Origin: Candidatus Liptonbacteria bacterium
GTDB taxonomy: Bacteria; Patescibacteriota; Minisyncoccia; UBA6257; 2-01-FULL-56-20
Direction of reading: 5' to 3'
Assembly: GCA_016204335.1 (NCBI GenBank)
Contig: JACQKU010000016.1
Span: 1-40,142 of the forward strand
DNA length: 40,142 bases
Shown here: in pieces, positions 15,070 to 22,679 of the stretch
Layout of the letters: every line of letters begins with the position of its first letter
Position numbering within the stretch: the stretch's first letter is position 1
Program-made: the position numbers and the translations under genes
The notes under the pieces: model-generated
Told to the model about the DNA's origin: nothing
Database searches by the model: none
The model's input: the letters and a program-made list of their open reading frames with translations, nothing else

Positions 15070-15681
15070 ATGCATAAAAATCCTTACCTGGGGAAATTTA
15101 TCGTGTTTGAAGGCCTGGACGGTTCCGGGGAAACAACGCAGGTTTCTCTTTTTGGAGCGTATGTAGAAAACCTCGGTTCAAAAGTTTTCATTACCAAGGA
15201 ACCGACCAAAAACAGCGAATACGGAAAAGAGATAGAGGATATTTTAAAACACAGAAAAACCGCCGAGGGCGTCGAGCTCCAGAAACTTTTTGCGAAAGAC
15301 CGGAACGAGCACCTGGAAAAAGAAATCATTCCGGCGCTCAAAGAGGGAACAAACGTCATTTCCGACCGTTATTTTTTTTCGAGCTTCGCGTTCGGTTCGA
15401 TTGATTGTGATTTGGAATGGCTCATCGAACTCAACGACGATTTTATTCTGCCCGATGCGACATTTGTTTTGATGGTTAAGCCCGAAACGGCGGTTGAGCG
15501 CATAAAAAAGCGAGGACTCGAAACCACTTTTTTTGAAGAGCTGGAGAAATTGAAAAAAGTTATCAAAAATTATGAATCCCTCCGCGGCCGTTTTGAAAAT
15601 CTCTTTTTTATCGACGGCGAACGCTCCATCGAGGAAGTGCACAAGGAGATTGTCGAAAAAGCCCGCAATTTTCTAAAATAG
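15070..15681 (+). CDS. tmk: Thymidylate kinase-like protein with altered P-loop
   Basis: 203 aa. Family features: start strand FIVFEGLDGSG, SDRYFFSSFAFGS (the DR-Y/F motif) and a LID-like segment around RIKKRGLETTFFEELEKL. It should convert dTMP to dTDP. The P-loop reads GSGETTQ: the Walker A lysine is replaced by glutamate (codon GAA, one base from AAA), which would normally abolish phosphate binding. Either this is a divergent form in which another residue substitutes, or a base error. It lies 3 nt before gatB, in the same operon. Confidence 0.85.
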   Translation: MHKNPYLGKFIVFEGLDGSGETTQVSLFGAYVENLGSKVFITKEPTKNSEYGKEIEDILKHRKTAEGVELQKLFAKDRNEHLEKEIIPALKEGTNVISDRYFFSSFAFGSIDCDLEWLIELNDDFILPDATFVLMVKPETAVERIKKRGLETTFFEELEKLKKVIKNYESLRGRFENLFFIDGERSIEEVHKEIVEKARNFLK

Positions 15682-15684
15682 GGT

Positions 15685-17223
15685 ATGGATTACTTGCCGA
15701 CCATCGGTCTTGAAATACATGCAGAGTTGAAGACCAAGACCAAGATGTTCTGTGATTCGTTAAACGATCCGGATGAGAAGCGTCCGAACGTGAACGTATG
15801 TCCGGTTTGTCTCGCGCATCCCGGGGCTATGCCGGCGATTAACAAAAAAGCGGTGGAAGCGGTTATCAAAGTCGGCCTCGCGCTCGGCGGCATAATCAAT
15901 CCGGTCAGCAAATTCGACAGAAAAAATTATTTCTATCCCGACTTGCCGAAAGGATATCAGATTTCGCAGTATGACCAGCCGTTGGTGGTCGGCGGGGAGC
16001 TTTTAGGAGTTAATTTAACAAGGATTCATCTTGAAGAGGATACGGGGACGCTGATTCATGCGACAAGCGACAAGGGGCAAGAGACAAGTTTGGTCGATTT
16101 TAACAGAGCGGGAATACCGCTAATGGAACTGGTTACCGACCCCGATATCAAAACCGCCGAACAAGCAGTCAGTTTCGGGAAAGAACTCCGGCTCATTTTA
16201 CGCTACCTCGGGGTTTCCGATGCCGATATGGAAAAAGGCCAGATGCGCCTCGAAGCCAATATTTCGCTTCGCGAAATCGCGGACATACGCGGACTTCGCG
16301 CGGACCAACGCGGAAAGTTGGGAACCAAGGTGGAGGTGAAAAACATCAATTCTTTCAAGGCGCTTAGTTCCGCAATCCAGTATGAAATCAAACGCCAGGC
16401 GGAAGTTTTGGACAGCGGCGTCAAGGTTACGCAGGAAACTCGCGGATGGGACGACGCGAAGCAGAGGACTTTTTCCCAGCGATTGAAAGAAGAGGCGCAC
16501 GATTACCGCTATTTCCCGGAACCGGATTTGCCGCCGTTCGAGCCGATAAAAGTTTTTGATATTGAGGATATGAGGCGGCATCTTCCGGAACTGCCGACGC
16601 AAAAACGCGAGCGGTTTCAAAAAGAATTCGGCCTGTCTTCCGAGCAGGCGGAGTTTCTCGTCGAAGATAAAAGACAGGCGGATTTTTTCGAGGCCGCGGC
16701 GAGCGAACTTGAAGAGGAAGAGAAGGAAGAAGTTTCGAGTATTGAGAAAAAACCGCGCGAAATTCTTTTCAACTATCTGACAAGCGACCTTGCCGGACTT
16801 ATGAATGAATCGGGAATAAAGTTTGATAAAATGTCCGCCATAGGCGGATCCCCGCCTGACGGACGGGCAGGCGCCTCGGGCGGAAAAATAAATCCGGAAC
16901 AGCTGGCTCATCTCGTTGATTTAATCGTTGACGGCAAAATAATGAGCCGACAGGCGAAAGACATATTGAAGAAAATGTTTGAAACGGGAAGCGACCCCGA
17001 AGAAATTCTCGAATCCGAGAGTTTACACACGGTTTCCGGAGAAGAGGATTTGAAAAAGATTATTTTGGAGATATTTAGGGAAAATCAAAAAGCTGTTGAC
17101 GACCTCAAAAAAGGCAAAGTCGCGAGCCTGGAATTTTTGGTGGGCAAGACAATGGCGAAACTCCGCGGCAGGGGAAATCCGGAAACCATCAGAGGTATTA
17201 TTTCGGCGGAATGTACAAAATAG
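15685..17223 (+). CDS. gatB: Aspartyl/glutamyl-tRNA amidotransferase subunit B
   Basis: 512 aa. GatB signature LEIHAELKTKTKMFCDS, zinc-site cysteines in CPVCLAHPGAMP, KNYFYPDLPKGYQISQYDQP, and the C-terminal GatB/YqeY helical domain (FLVGKTMAKLRGRGNPE). With GatA and GatC (not here) it turns Glu-tRNA-Gln, and often Asp-tRNA-Asn, into the amidated form. At 16833-16883 the gene carries an in-frame palindromic insertion (TCCGCCATAGGCGGA, then a GCCTGACGGACGGGCAGGC block) encoding a Gly/Ser/Pro-rich loop, SAIGGSPPDGRAGASGG, between the catalytic and tail domains. Confidence 0.97.
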   Translation: MDYLPTIGLEIHAELKTKTKMFCDSLNDPDEKRPNVNVCPVCLAHPGAMPAINKKAVEAVIKVGLALGGIINPVSKFDRKNYFYPDLPKGYQISQYDQPLVVGGELLGVNLTRIHLEEDTGTLIHATSDKGQETSLVDFNRAGIPLMELVTDPDIKTAEQAVSFGKELRLILRYLGVSDADMEKGQMRLEANISLREIADIRGLRADQRGKLGTKVEVKNINSFKALSSAIQYEIKRQAEVLDSGVKVTQETRGWDDAKQRTFSQRLKEEAHDYRYFPEPDLPPFEPIKVFDIEDMRRHLPELPTQKRERFQKEFGLSSEQAEFLVEDKRQADFFEAAASELEEEEKEEVSSIEKKPREILFNYLTSDLAGLMNESGIKFDKMSAIGGSPPDGRAGASGGKINPEQLAHLVDLIVDGKIMSRQAKDILKKMFETGSDPEEILESESLHTVSGEEDLKKIILEIFRENQKAVDDLKKGKVASLEFLVGKTMAKLRGRGNPETIRGIISAECTK

Positions 17224-17224
17224 G

Positions 17225-17253
17225 TTGACAAGATAGATAAAATTTGTTATATA
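17225..17253 (+). promoter_or_regulatory. Promoter of the MraZ-like cassette
   Basis: A consensus TTGACA (17225-17230) with a 17-nt spacer to TATATA (17248-17253). A second candidate -10, TATAAT, lies at 17300 just after a perfect small hairpin GCGCGACC-A-GGTCGCGC. Either could drive the gene at 17384. Confidence 0.6.
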
Positions 17254-17383
17254 TCTTTAAGCTGTACTTGAAATCCAGCGCGACCAGGTCGCGCGACTAT
17301 ATAATCAAGAATCGAATAGTTAGAGAACGAAGCTCACTCAAGTTAAGGTGTCTCCGCAGAGAGCGGAGGGAAAGGATTCAGAA

Positions 17384-17713
17384 ATGAGAGTCCGTGGACA
17401 ACGTGACATTACTGTCGACAAGAAAGGGCGCTTGGTTCTTCCACGCGAGCTTAAGGAAGAACTTAGTGCTCATGTCGTGCTGTCGTTGGCGGAAGACAGC
17501 TGTATCCGGATTGATGTATTGCCATTTACCCACGAGGCCGACCTATCGGCTGTTCTGGTTTCTGTTGAGAAGGACTATTACTCGGGCCCGAGGGTTTGTA
17601 TCCCAAAGGTCCTACGCCAAAAGTCGGTTTCGTTTTTCTACGGGCGAACAGTCACTCTTGTCGGGAAGGGTGACTACCTTGAAGTTTGGCCTCGACCGAA
17701 CTCGTCCAAGTGA
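17384..17713 (+). CDS. MraZ-like double AbrB-fold protein
   Basis: 109 aa from the ATG at 17384, chosen because AGGGAAAGGA lies about 10 nt upstream; the track begins at a GTG (17348) inside the leader. Two tandem swapped-hairpin units can be read: DITVDKKGRLVLPRELKEEL, and PRVCIPKVLRQ followed by VTLVGKGDYLEVWPRP. The second closely follows the MraZ pattern ending in EVW. MraZ is a DNA-binding regulator normally heading the division cluster; here the gene stands alone with its own promoter and terminator. It may be an independent regulator. Base composition is more GC-rich than neighbouring spacers. Confidence 0.75.
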   Translation: MRVRGQRDITVDKKGRLVLPRELKEELSAHVVLSLAEDSCIRIDVLPFTHEADLSAVLVSVEKDYYSGPRVCIPKVLRQKSVSFFYGRTVTLVGKGDYLEVWPRPNSSK

Positions 17714-17731
17714 TTTTCGGCTAAGCATCAC

Positions 17732-17774
17732 GAGGCGTCCCAGCGCAATGCTACGGGCGCCTCAGCTGTTTTTT
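17732..17774 (+). terminator. Terminator of the MraZ-like gene
   Basis: GAGGCGTCCC and GGGCGCCTC pair around a short loop, followed by CAGCTGTTTTTT. Strong intrinsic terminator 20 nt after the stop. Confidence 0.85.
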
Positions 17775-17899
17775 GGCGAGAAATTTTTTGACCAGCGCAA
17801 GCGTTTCTTTTTCATTTTTTACCTCCACGCCAATTTTTAAAATAGATATCCTTTACAGTTTTACAACTGCGATACTTAATGGAATTTGAACTTCACTTA

Positions 17900-17929
17900 T
17901 ACAGTGTTATGACGCGTCATAACACTGTA
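17900..17929. promoter_or_regulatory. Perfect 30-bp palindrome, core GTTATGACGCGTCATAAC
   Basis: Half-site TACAGTGTTATGACG, perfectly symmetrical. It lies between two convergent genes (MraZ-like and miaA). The same 18-bp core recurs at 20602, also between convergent genes. No T-tract, so a protein-binding site is more likely than a terminator. Confidence 0.6.
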
Positions 17930-17951
17930 CCTTGCGCATAGGATTAGGCCG

Positions 17952-19031
17952 TCAATTACTTCTCAAAAATTTTTTACAAAGCCGCATAACTTTTTTCAAT
18001 CCGTAATTGGTGTGGGGATGTATCCACACAATTTCTTCATCTTTTTTGAACCACGTCATTTGCCGCTTCGCGAACGCCCAAGTATTCTTTTTGACGAGGT
18101 CAATCGCTTCGTCAAAAAGCGCGGACTCGCGCAGAATTTTTTGTCCGCGTAAATCCGCGTTCAGTCCGCGTTGTTCCGCGCTCTTTCCTGCGTACAGGAA
18201 AGTGATGATCTCGCGATAGCCGATGGCGTCGAACGCAACTTGTTTATCCCCGTATTTTCTTATTAACCCTTTCACCTCATTTACCAATCCGTCTTTCACC
18301 ATTTCATCAACCCGAGTTTCAATCCGTTTACGAAGTTTTTCCGGCGGAAGCGCAACGCCGATTTTCAGGACGTCAAAAAGCGGTTCCCCTTTTTTTCTTT
18401 GCGCCGAAAAAGGTTTTTTCGTCGTGAACGCGATTTCGAGCGCGCGAATCACGCGCCGCGGGTTTTTTCCGTCAACGATATACGCGGCTTCGGGGTCTTG
18501 TTCGACAAGCTCGCGGTATACGGTCGCCAACCCTTCTTTCTTAATTCTCATTTCTAATTTCTTCCGCAGCGCCGGATTTGGTCTGACTTCAGGGATTTCA
18601 AGATTTTCCACAACGGCTTTCACATAAAGACCGGTACCGCCGACAAGAATCGGCAGTTTGCCCTTTTTTATAATTTCTTCGATTGCCTTGATTGCGCCTT
18701 TTTTGTAATCGGCAACCGTGTATTCTTCGTTCGGATTTTTTATGTCTATGAGATGATGTTTAATGCCTTCTGCGTATACAGGCGTTGCTGCCCCGCCCTT
18801 TTCCAAAAGAGGCGGGGCGCTCGATTTCGCATCTGCTCGCCTTCGGCTCGCAGGCGAAATCGGCGGCTTTGCCGTCCCGATATCCATTCCACGGTAAATC
18901 TGCCGCGAATCGGCGGAAACTATTTCGCCGTTTAACTTTCGCGCAATCTTAATCGCAAGCGCGGATTTTCCGCTCGCCGTTGGTCCGACAATGACGATAA
19001 GTTTTGGCTTTGTGGGTAACAATTTTGACAT
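17952..19031 (-). CDS. miaA: tRNA dimethylallyltransferase
   Basis: 359 aa. P-loop VGPTASGKSALA, SADSRQIYRGMDIGTAKP, HHLIDI, GGTGLYVKAVV and RVIRALEIAF are all MiaA motifs; FAKRQMTWFKKDEEIVW closes the core. It adds an isopentenyl group to A37 of tRNAs reading UNN codons. Two insertions are in frame: one of about 30 residues after GTAKP (18776-18861), built from two palindromes (GCCCCGCC...GGCGGGGC and GATTTCGC...GCGAAATC), and a four-heptamer CGCGGAT repeat (18120-18182) encoding QRGLNADLRGQKILRES. A TATAAT lies 12 nt upstream of the ATG on the minus strand. Confidence 0.95.
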   Translation of the reverse strand: MSKLLPTKPKLIVIVGPTASGKSALAIKIARKLNGEIVSADSRQIYRGMDIGTAKPPISPASRRRADAKSSAPPLLEKGGAATPVYAEGIKHHLIDIKNPNEEYTVADYKKGAIKAIEEIIKKGKLPILVGGTGLYVKAVVENLEIPEVRPNPALRKKLEMRIKKEGLATVYRELVEQDPEAAYIVDGKNPRRVIRALEIAFTTKKPFSAQRKKGEPLFDVLKIGVALPPEKLRKRIETRVDEMVKDGLVNEVKGLIRKYGDKQVAFDAIGYREIITFLYAGKSAEQRGLNADLRGQKILRESALFDEAIDLVKKNTWAFAKRQMTWFKKDEEIVWIHPHTNYGLKKVMRLCKKFLRSN

Positions 19032-19130
19032 TGATTTTCTTTAATTATAATCTTTTTACAGCACGCCTATGAGAGGGGGTGAGGATTACCGCAGATACTA
19101 AAATCAGCGTCATCTTTCTTGTCCCAAGCA

Positions 19131-19167
19131 AGGCGGCGCGGAGGGTTATACCACCTTCGCGCCGCCT
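19131..19167. other. Strong isolated hairpin upstream of miaA
   Basis: AGGCGGCGCG pairs with CGCGCCGCCT, extended by AGG/CCT, around a small loop. It lies in the 370-nt gap between divergent miaA and the gene at 19403. On the plus strand it is followed by a weak T-rich stretch (ACTTTTATT). It may end a short untranslated transcript; no convincing ORF is seen between 19032 and 19280. Confidence 0.5.
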
Positions 19168-19402
19168 CAAATACTTTTATTACGATAAATTTGTCTTATT
19201 TATGGACCTTTTCTGGATTATACGCTTGTGCATAATTGTACTTGCAAAAACCGATTGATTCTATCATAGTTATTTTTAAGAGCACTCTTGACATTCACCA
19301 TACTACCAAATCGCGAGGACAATACTCGCGTGGAAAGGAGGCGTAGTCCGCAGTTAACGGTCGAGGTGAAAGAAACCCGTTCGGTTTCCGAAAGGAGACC
19401 CC

Positions 19403-19777
19403 ATGAAGCGAATCTTCGCAGTGGCTCTGATGGTCGGCGCGCTCATCGTGACCGCCATCGTTTCCGGTCCGGCCCCGGTCGCGGCTGCCGCCGACGGCTT
19501 CGGCGTGCAGCAGACCCTCATCTGCCCGAGTAGTACCCTGGCCTCGGCCGACCTCATCGGCGGGCCGACCTCGACCTTAGCCGCCGGTTTCATCGACGAC
19601 GTCGCGTTCTCCTACACCACGGCCACGGCGGCCACCACGACGACCTCCGCTACCGCCACTATGCATAGGGGAGGCGGCCTGGTCATCGGCCACCATACTG
19701 TGCCGGCGGCGCACCTGGCCACTCGTGGTCATCCGGCGGGGACGACCGCCGCGAAGACGCTGACCTCTTCGGCCTGA
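19403..19777 (+). CDS. Small secreted protein, GC-rich cassette gene
   Basis: 124 aa. The start has a strong Shine-Dalgarno (GAAAGGAG, 6 nt before the ATG). The N-terminus is a clear Sec signal peptide: MKR, a hydrophobic core (IFAVALMVGALIVTAIVSG) and a likely cleavage site after APVAAAA. The mature part is Thr/Ala-rich (TTATAATTTTSATAT) with no family I can name and only one cysteine. The region is far richer in GC than the host genes, and the C-terminal half is low-complexity, so the reading frame there may have decayed. A TTGACA (19288) lies upstream, in the shared string CACTCTTGA that also occurs before the next cassette. Confidence 0.5.
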   Translation: MKRIFAVALMVGALIVTAIVSGPAPVAAAADGFGVQQTLICPSSTLASADLIGGPTSTLAAGFIDDVAFSYTTATAATTTTSATATMHRGGGLVIGHHTVPAAHLATRGHPAGTTAAKTLTSSA

Positions 19778-19789
19778 TACTGGGTGTAG

Positions 19790-20126
19790 TCCGGGCAACC
19801 GCGCGAGCAGGGCTCTCAAAGCGTTGCGATGAACATGCACGCTATGCGAGGTGACCCTCGCTGAGTTCTCGCTCGCGCACTGCAGTAAACGTTCGCAACC
19901 CCGGAGGTGTCTTGGTCAAGTCGAGTCCGCCGGGCTCGTTAGCAGTCGCGTGGCGACAGTAGCGTTCAAGTAGTCGCCGCGCGATCCGGATTTTTCCTTT
20001 CCGCACGACAAATGTCCGACCTAGCAGGTTGGACGACTCGCCCCTGGCGAGTCAGCGTAGCAGGGTCGCCCATCGAGACGACCCAACTGGGGTGCGGTGG
20101 ATGTCTTCGGGGCATCCACCGCACCC
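19790..20126 (+). ncRNA. Candidate structured RNA or long structured 3' UTR
   Basis: GC-rich, no good ORF, but a run of hairpins: GTTGCGA...TCGCAAC enclosing GCGAGGTGACCCTCGC; GTCGCGTGGCGAC; GTCCGACCTAGCAGGTTGGAC (20012); GACTCGCCCCTGGCGAGTC; GGGTCGCCCATCGAGACGACCC; and GGTGCGGTGGATG...CATCCACCGCACC (20091-20125). An intrinsic terminator follows. The loops and helices match no RNA I know (not RNase P, tmRNA or SRP). Covariation evidence would be needed to call it an RNA gene. Confidence 0.4.
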
Positions 20127-20136
20127 TACAAATTAG

Positions 20137-20170
20137 AACCGCCATTCATCGGGCGGCTTTCTTTTTTTAT
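20137..20170 (+). terminator. Terminator of the 19.3-20.1 kb cassette
   Basis: AACCGCC and GGCGGCTT pair around ATTCATCG, followed by TTTCTTTTTTTAT. Strong intrinsic terminator. Confidence 0.8.
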
Positions 20171-20320
20171 AGGGTTTCAGGATTATTTTTTTGTCGCGAG
20201 AGGTTTTTACGATGAAATATAAAATTTGACATTTTTATAATTTAAAGCGACACTCTTGATAGTTTCACGGCGGATACCGTATTCATTGCAGGAAACCCGA
20301 GTACGAGGAGGTATCTGTTC

Positions 20321-20461
20321 ATGAGTAAACGACACGAGGAGCAGGCGCGCAGAAGACAGGCCCGCCAGGCGCTCCAGTTGGCCGCAGGAATTGCCCGGGC
20401 CCAGAAGAACGCCGCGAAGAACGCCGAAAAGAAGAAATGGAAACGGCGGAGATCCTTCTAG
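20321..20461 (+). CDS. 46-aa highly basic protein
   Basis: Not in the ORF track because of its length. The ATG follows a near-perfect Shine-Dalgarno (GAGGAGGT, 8 nt spacing). The protein is one charged helix rich in Arg, Lys, Gln and Ala: MSKRHEEQARRRQARQALQL at the start, KKKWKRRRSF at the end. It is probably a nucleic-acid or ribosome-associated peptide, judged from charge only. A TTGATA (20256) stands about where a -35 box should be, in the string CACTCTTGA shared with the cassette at 19288. A strong terminator follows 22 nt after the stop, making this a complete one-gene unit. Confidence 0.65.
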   Translation: MSKRHEEQARRRQARQALQLAAGIARAQKNAAKNAEKKKWKRRRSF

Positions 20462-20483
20462 GCCAGCTCCCAGTCAGCGGCAA

Positions 20484-20527
20484 GCGGCGTGGAGGTACCC
20501 AATCCTCCCGCCGCCCCCATTATTTTT
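20484..20527 (+). terminator. Terminator of the 46-aa gene
   Basis: GCGGCGTGGAGG pairs with CCTCCCGCCGC around TACCCAAT, followed by CCCCATTATTTTTC. Strong intrinsic terminator. Confidence 0.85.
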
Positions 20528-20601
20528 CAATCGACTCAAGCCACTCATTATAAGCGGTATTTCTTTTTTATGGGGAGTTCCAAATTATTTCACTATCAGG
20601 T

Positions 20602-20619
20602 GTTATGACGCGTCATAAC
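20602..20619. promoter_or_regulatory. Second GTTATGACGCGTCATAAC palindrome
   Basis: An exact 18-bp copy of the core found at 17900-17929, again in a convergent gap (46-aa gene and thrS). The symmetry stops sooner than in the first copy. Two exact copies 2.7 kb apart in equivalent positions support a real binding site. Confidence 0.55.
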
Positions 20620-20645
20620 GCTCTGTTTCCCCCGCCTAAAAAGGG

Positions 20646-22460
20646 TTAAATCGTCTTATCCCTGATTTCTTTTTCTATTTTCTCAACAAGTTTTTCAATA
20701 TTCATTTCACCTTCCCTGCCCGCCGAAGCGTTAGCGTCAGTGGAAGTATTCGGCGCGAAGGCGGGTTGCTTGCGGCGGTAATGCCGCACGCTCGCGGTGT
20801 TATTTTTTTCTTCCCGTTCGCCGACAACGAGAATATAGGGAATTTTTTGGAGTTCGGCTTCGCGGATTCGTTTCCCGAGCGTTTCATTCGCGTCGCTTAA
20901 TTCTACGCGGATACCGCTATGCCGTAGCATAGCGGTGACGCTCTCGCCGTATTTCATAAATTTCTCGCTCAAAGGCAGAACAATCGCCTGCACCGGCGCA
21001 AGCCAAACCGGAAACGCTCCCGCGAAATGTTCTATGAGCACCGCGATGAAACGCTCGAGTGACCCGTAAATTACGCGATGAATCGCGACAGGAGTTTTTT
21101 TCCTGCCGTCGCTCCCGGCATATTCCAATTTGAACCGCTTCGGCTGCTGAAAATCGAGTTGGATGGTTCCCATCTGCCATTCCCTCCCAAGAGAGTCCTT
21201 CATCATAATATCCACTTTGGGGCCGTAAAACGCGCCCTCGCCTTCCTCGACGAAAAATTCCTTGCCGCTTTTTTTGAGTATATTCGCGAGCGACGCCTCG
21301 GCTTTTTTCCATGTTTTCGGGTCGCCCATAAAACTCTTCGGCCGGGTTCCGAGCCGGAAGCCGTAGGAAATTCCGAAAATCGAGTAAAATCTCTCGACGA
21401 TTTTCAATATTTCTTCGTATTCGGCGGCAATTTGGTTTTCCGTCACGAAACAGTGCGCGTCGTCCTGCTGGAATTCGCGGACTCTTAATAATCCGTTCAG
21501 CGTACCCGAGCGTTCGTAGCGGTGGAGCGTGTCGGTATCGGACAAACGGAGCGGCAGGTCTTTATAGCTCCGCGATTCCGAACCGAAGACCACCATCGCA
21601 TTAGGGCAGTTCATCGCTTTCAGTCCGTATTCTTCGTTTTCTTTTGTTTTGGCAATGAACATTTCCTCCCAATAGTGTTCAAAGTGTCCGGAGGTCGCAT
21701 AGAGTTCTTTTTTGTTCAGAAGCGGAGAAATGATTTCATGGTAATTTCTTTTGCGGTGTTCCTCGCGCCAAAAGTTAATGAGCTCGTTGTAGACGATAAC
21801 TCCGCGCGGCAGCCAGTAGGGCATTCCTGGGGCGGTTTCGTGGAACATAAACAGTTTCAATCGCGCGCCAAGTTTTTTGTGGTCGCGTTTTTCGGCTTCT
21901 TCGCGGAGTTTGAGATAATCTTCCAGTTCCTTTTTATTCCCGAAGCCGATGCCATAGATTCTCTGGAGCTGGGGATTTTTTTCGTCGCCGCGCCAGTACG
22001 CGCCGGCGAGGTGCGTGAGTTTGAAAGCGTCTTGAGCGATTTCTTTGGTGTTCTTTACATGCCCGCCTTTGCACAAGTCAATAAATACGTCGCCCGTAGA
22101 GTAAACCGTGAGATTTTTCCCTTCTTTGCCGAATTCCCTGATAAGGTCGAGTTTGAATCGCTGTTTTGCGAAAAGTTTTTTCGCTCCGGCAAGAGTGATT
22201 TTTTTTCCGCTAATAGGAAGATTCTTGGCGATGAGTTCGCGAATCGTTTTTTCAAATTCTTTCAAGTCATCCGGCGTAAAATGTCCCTGCTTGCCGGCGG
22301 GCAGGCGCGGCAGAAGAAAATCGTAATAAAACCCGTTTTCAATCACGGGCCCGATGCCGAGTTTCGCGTCCGGAAATTTTTTCAGCACTGCGGCGGCCAA
22401 AAGATGCGCCAGCGAGTGGCGGATATTTTCAATATTTTGGCTTTTCGATTGTTTTTGCAT
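20646..22460 (-). CDS. thrS: Threonyl-tRNA synthetase without TGS domain
   Basis: 604 aa from MQKQSKSQNIENIRHSLAHL; I reject the track's 40-residue extension because a TATAAT lies in it, 7 nt before this ATG. Order: editing domain (HSLAHLLAAAVLKKF, DLCKGGHV, GAYWRGDEKNPQLQRIYG), catalytic core (motif 2 around YERSGTLNGLLRVREFQQDDAH, zinc ligands in MNCP, DDAH and AIHR), then the anticodon domain with REAELQKIPYILVVGERE. The N-terminal TGS domain is absent. Two palindrome-derived insertions appear: RLPAGKQG in the editing domain (22286) and a segment with AFAPNTSTDANASAGREGE near the C-terminus (20711-20773). Confidence 0.96.
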   Translation of the reverse strand: MQKQSKSQNIENIRHSLAHLLAAAVLKKFPDAKLGIGPVIENGFYYDFLLPRLPAGKQGHFTPDDLKEFEKTIRELIAKNLPISGKKITLAGAKKLFAKQRFKLDLIREFGKEGKNLTVYSTGDVFIDLCKGGHVKNTKEIAQDAFKLTHLAGAYWRGDEKNPQLQRIYGIGFGNKKELEDYLKLREEAEKRDHKKLGARLKLFMFHETAPGMPYWLPRGVIVYNELINFWREEHRKRNYHEIISPLLNKKELYATSGHFEHYWEEMFIAKTKENEEYGLKAMNCPNAMVVFGSESRSYKDLPLRLSDTDTLHRYERSGTLNGLLRVREFQQDDAHCFVTENQIAAEYEEILKIVERFYSIFGISYGFRLGTRPKSFMGDPKTWKKAEASLANILKKSGKEFFVEEGEGAFYGPKVDIMMKDSLGREWQMGTIQLDFQQPKRFKLEYAGSDGRKKTPVAIHRVIYGSLERFIAVLIEHFAGAFPVWLAPVQAIVLPLSEKFMKYGESVTAMLRHSGIRVELSDANETLGKRIREAELQKIPYILVVGEREEKNNTASVRHYRRKQPAFAPNTSTDANASAGREGEMNIEKLVEKIEKEIRDKTI

Positions 22461-22467
22461 TGTGAGA

Positions 22468-22473
22468 ATTATA
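22468..22473 (-). promoter_or_regulatory. -10 box of thrS
   Basis: TATAAT on the minus strand, 7 nt before the chosen ATG; TTTAAA lies 17 nt further upstream as a possible -35. Predicts a leaderless thrS mRNA and supports the shorter start. Confidence 0.6.
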
Positions 22474-22539
22474 TCCTCAATATTTCTTTTTTTAAAGGTC
22501 TTAACTCTGGATGAGGAATAGTGTATTATTAAAGCAATG

Positions 22540-22678
22540 CCAGGTAGTGAAAATTCGACTTGTTCGCCGGAGGCGAACAAAAAGAATTACAATCTAAAAT
22601 ATTGCACTCATCTGTCATCCATTGAATCAAAAATAAGTATGGACACCACCAAAGTTAAGTCGAATTTCTACTACCTGG
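22540..22678. mobile_element. About 135-bp palindromic element, copy A
   Basis: Termini are CCAGGTAGTGAAAATTCGAC (left) and GTCGAATTTCTACTACCTGG (right), which pair with one G.U and one A.C mismatch. A small hairpin, TTGTTCGCC-GGA-GGCGAACAA, lies just inside the left arm, followed by an AT-rich loop. Flanks read AATG on both sides, a 4-bp target duplication whose right copy supplies the serS start codon. No protein gene that I trust lies inside, although a frame from the left ATG stays open throughout. Same family as copies at 25021 and 37013. Confidence 0.8.
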
Positions 22679-22679
22679 A

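Noticed and set aside
16198-16911. 237-aa minus-strand ORF.
   Set aside because: Antisense shadow of gatB; low-complexity composition and no start signals.
19025-19051. TTGACA followed by TATAAT as a plus-strand promoter.
   Set aside because: The spacer is only 15 nt and the same TATAAT serves better as the -10 of miaA on the minus strand.
19790-20126. Structured region as RNase P RNA, tmRNA or SRP RNA.
   Set aside because: A TCCGGGC piece recalls RNase P, but the conserved AGGAAAGTCC start and the matching 3' region are absent; no tRNA-like ends for tmRNA and no SRP core.
20012-20215. 67-aa ORF over the hairpin cluster.
   Set aside because: It runs through the terminator and hairpins and has no ribosome site or protein-like pattern.
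21522-22514. 330-aa plus-strand ORF.
   Set aside because: It is the antisense shadow of thrS, whose motifs are unmistakable.
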